From: Burkholderia vietnamiensis LMG 10929
Lineage (GTDB): Bacteria > Pseudomonadota > Gammaproteobacteria > Burkholderiales > Burkholderiaceae
DNA length: 64,000 nt
Assembly (NCBI RefSeq): GCF_000959445.1
Contig: NZ_CP009632.1
Location: forward strand, 868,001-932,000
Direction of reading: 5' to 3'
Positions 62,632-64,000 of this stretch are shown here, piece after piece. Every line of letters starts with the position of its first letter. Position 1 is the first letter of the stretch. Made by a program: the position numbers and the translations under genes. The notes below the pieces were generated by a model. The model searched no databases, was not told the origin of the DNA, and worked only from the letters and a program-made list of their open reading frames with translations.

Positions 62632-64000
62632 TTACCAGCCGAACTTCGCTTCCATGCCGACGTAGTCGGCATTGCGCGCGCCGAGCGCGCGAATCGACGA
62701 GCCGAGCTCGAAGTGCACGGCCTCGAGCGCGAGCGCGAGGTTCGCGTTGACCAGCCAGTCGACGCGCGCCTGCGCGTACATGCCGGTCCACGCGCCGCCC
62801 TTGCCCGCCGTGCCCGGCACGGCCGACATCCCCTGCCCGTAGATCGCGTCGGCCGTGGTCTGCCGCCACTGGAAACCGACGGCCGTGAGCACCGTGACCG
62901 AGCTGGACGGCTTGAACGTCAGCGACGGCTTCACGTGGATCAGGTTGCTGTACCCCGTGTAACCGGCGAGCGTGAAGTAATAGCCGTTCGGAAACATCGG
63001 GTTGAACGTGCCGACGCGGTGGTCGCCCGGATGCGCGTCGCCCGACGCGCCGTCGACCTGGATGCCGACGCGCGGCGTGCCGGGCGTCTTCGCGAACGTA
63101 TAGCCGCCCAGTGCGCCGAACGCCCACGCGCCGACCGTGTCCTGTCCGACGTGACCGGTCTGCAGCATCGCCTCGACGTCCCAGTCGAGCGAGTCGGCCT
63201 TGCCCGCGTAGCGCACGTCGAACACGTCGCGGCGCTCGGTGCCCGCCGCGTCGGCGAAGCGCGCGTTGTCGCGCGTATAGCGCGACCAGTACGCGGACAA
63301 GTCGCCGGGCCCCGTGCCGTTGCGCTCGACGCGCACGCCGTCGAAGCGCAGATGGCGGTTCGACACGTCGTCGAACGCCGCGTCGTCGCGGTACTGCACG
63401 GGCCGCGTCACATAGCCGATCAGCCGCCACTTGCCGATTTCATAATCGGCCCACAGGCCGTCGTAGGCCTGCCGCACGTTCGGACCATCGCGCACCGACA
63501 CGAAGCGCTGCAAGTCGAACGCCATCTCCTGCCGGCCGATGCGCGTCTTGACCGTGCCGGGCCCCACCTGATCGACGTACGCGACGAACGCCTGTTCGAG
63601 ATCGAGCTGATCCTTGTCGACCGGGCCGACCGTGTTCTTGCCGAACGGCCGCGCGTCGACGAACTGCACGAACGCCTGCAGATGGCCGCGATAGCGCAGG
63701 TCCGCATGGACGTTCGCGCGCTGGATCACGTAGTTGTCGTCGTGCGCCGCGCCCAGCCCGAACAGCGGCGCATTGTTCAGCTCGAAGCGCTCGCGCAGGC
63801 TCGCGCCGAGCGACAGGTAGGTCGACGGGTCGTCGCCGAGCGGCACGTATTTCAGCGAGTCGAACGGCTTGCGCGGCACGCACGGGTTCGCGAGCACCGA
63901 CCAGTCTTCCTGCCAGCGGTTGAACAGCACGACGGGCCGCTTCGCGGTACACGTCGCAGCGGCCGCGGCTGCGGGTGTCGCAGCGGGCGTGGCGGCCGGT
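62632..64000 (-). CDS. Outer-membrane porin of the alginate-export family (5' end outside window)
   Basis: The reading frame is open to the window edge, giving at least 456 residues; the Ala/Pro/Thr-rich start is likely the region after the signal peptide. The body has LSLGASLRERFELNNAP, QAFVQFVDARPF, VDQVGPGTVKTRIGRQEMAFDLQRFVSVRDGPNVRQAYDGLWADY and ends with a terminal aromatic, AKFGW, as outer-membrane beta barrels do. It matches the alginate_exp domain proteins that act as porins in many non-alginate contexts. It converges with the LysR gene (34 bp apart). Confidence 0.88.
   Translation of the reverse strand, partial: PAATPAATPAAAAAATCTAKRPVVLFNRWQEDWSVLANPCVPRKPFDSLKYVPLGDDPSTYLSLGASLRERFELNNAPLFGLGAAHDDNYVIQRANVHADLRYRGHLQAFVQFVDARPFGKNTVGPVDKDQLDLEQAFVAYVDQVGPGTVKTRIGRQEMAFDLQRFVSVRDGPNVRQAYDGLWADYEIGKWRLIGYVTRPVQYRDDAAFDDVSNRHLRFDGVRVERNGTGPGDLSAYWSRYTRDNARFADAAGTERRDVFDVRYAGKADSLDWDVEAMLQTGHVGQDTVGAWAFGALGGYTFAKTPGTPRVGIQVDGASGDAHPGDHRVGTFNPMFPNGYYFTLAGYTGYSNLIHVKPSLTFKPSSSVTVLTAVGFQWRQTTADAIYGQGMSAVPGTAGKGGAWTGMYAQARVDWLVNANLALALEAVHFELGSSIRALGARNADYVGMEAKFGW

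Noticed and set aside
1..64000. CRISPR array or prophage
   Set aside because: No regularly spaced repeats and no integrase, terminase, capsid or lysis genes were found.

Overview
The window is high-GC DNA with codon usage, gene families and layout typical of Burkholderia, most likely the B. cepacia complex. Supporting signs are a DUF3331 gene (a family I know mainly from this genus), a YadA-like trimeric autotransporter, several LysR/AraC regulators, and a stress/universal-stress cluster resembling the low-oxygen-activated (lxa) locus described in B. cenocepacia. The accessory character suggests a secondary chromosome, but this is inference. No rRNA, tRNA, CRISPR or prophage was seen.

Layout. 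(1) 1-4.6 kb: the end of a diguanylate cyclase, then a LysR regulator divergent from an ester cyclase-like protein, a quinone-oxidoreductase-like enzyme and two SDRs that form one transcription unit. (2) 4.6-9.6 kb: a visibly AT-richer accessory islet with an unknown membrane protein, a DUF4393/Abi-alpha-type gene split by a complete IS5-type insertion sequence (1350 bp, 4-bp CTAG duplication), a DUF4304 gene and an orphan gene. (3) 9.9-23.6 kb: a stress/low-oxygen cluster with BON protein, nitroreductase, Hsp20, DUF1488, universal stress protein, lipoprotein, APH-AAA kinase fusion, two CBS proteins, small unknown proteins, a hybrid HTH-Crp/Fnr regulator, a histidine kinase and a periplasmic binding protein. 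Eleven copies of a TTGAC-N4-GTCAA palindrome lie in its intergenic regions, mostly 80-165 bp upstream of start codons. (4) 23.7-28.9 kb: a 1125-aa trimeric autotransporter adhesin with its terminator and a receiver-AraC response regulator. (5) 29.2-41 kb: a YhaJ-like LysR, DoxX, a winged-helix/ATPase regulator, DUF3331, a Tat-exported alpha/beta hydrolase, a tripartite drug efflux set and a thioredoxin-reductase-like enzyme. (6) 41.2-54.1 kb: a catabolic region with VOC protein, FAD monooxygenase, DUF485/solute symporter, an exported ACMSD-like metal hydrolase/decarboxylase, a three-gene periplasmic molybdenum hydroxylase (cytochrome c, 2Fe-2S, Mo subunits), LysR, MFS and an Old Yellow Enzyme. 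(7) 54.2-64 kb: a degenerate HD protein, a YtcJ-like amidohydrolase with an altered metal motif, a second large winged-helix/ATPase regulator, AraC, LysR and an outer-membrane porin of the alginate-export family cut by the window edge.

Two regulatory networks can be read from the DNA alone. The first is the TTGAC-N4-GTCAA palindrome confined to 10.6-23.6 kb, fitting an FNR-type factor; the hybrid Crp/Fnr protein inside the cluster is the obvious local candidate. The second is a triple direct repeat TTCAG-N5-TTCAG-N6-TTCAG followed 19-22 bp later by a -10-like hexamer. It lies upstream of DoxX, DUF3331, the exported hydrolase and the molybdenum hydroxylase operon, with a spacing suited to OmpR/PhoB-type winged-helix proteins such as the two ATPase-fused regulators encoded here.
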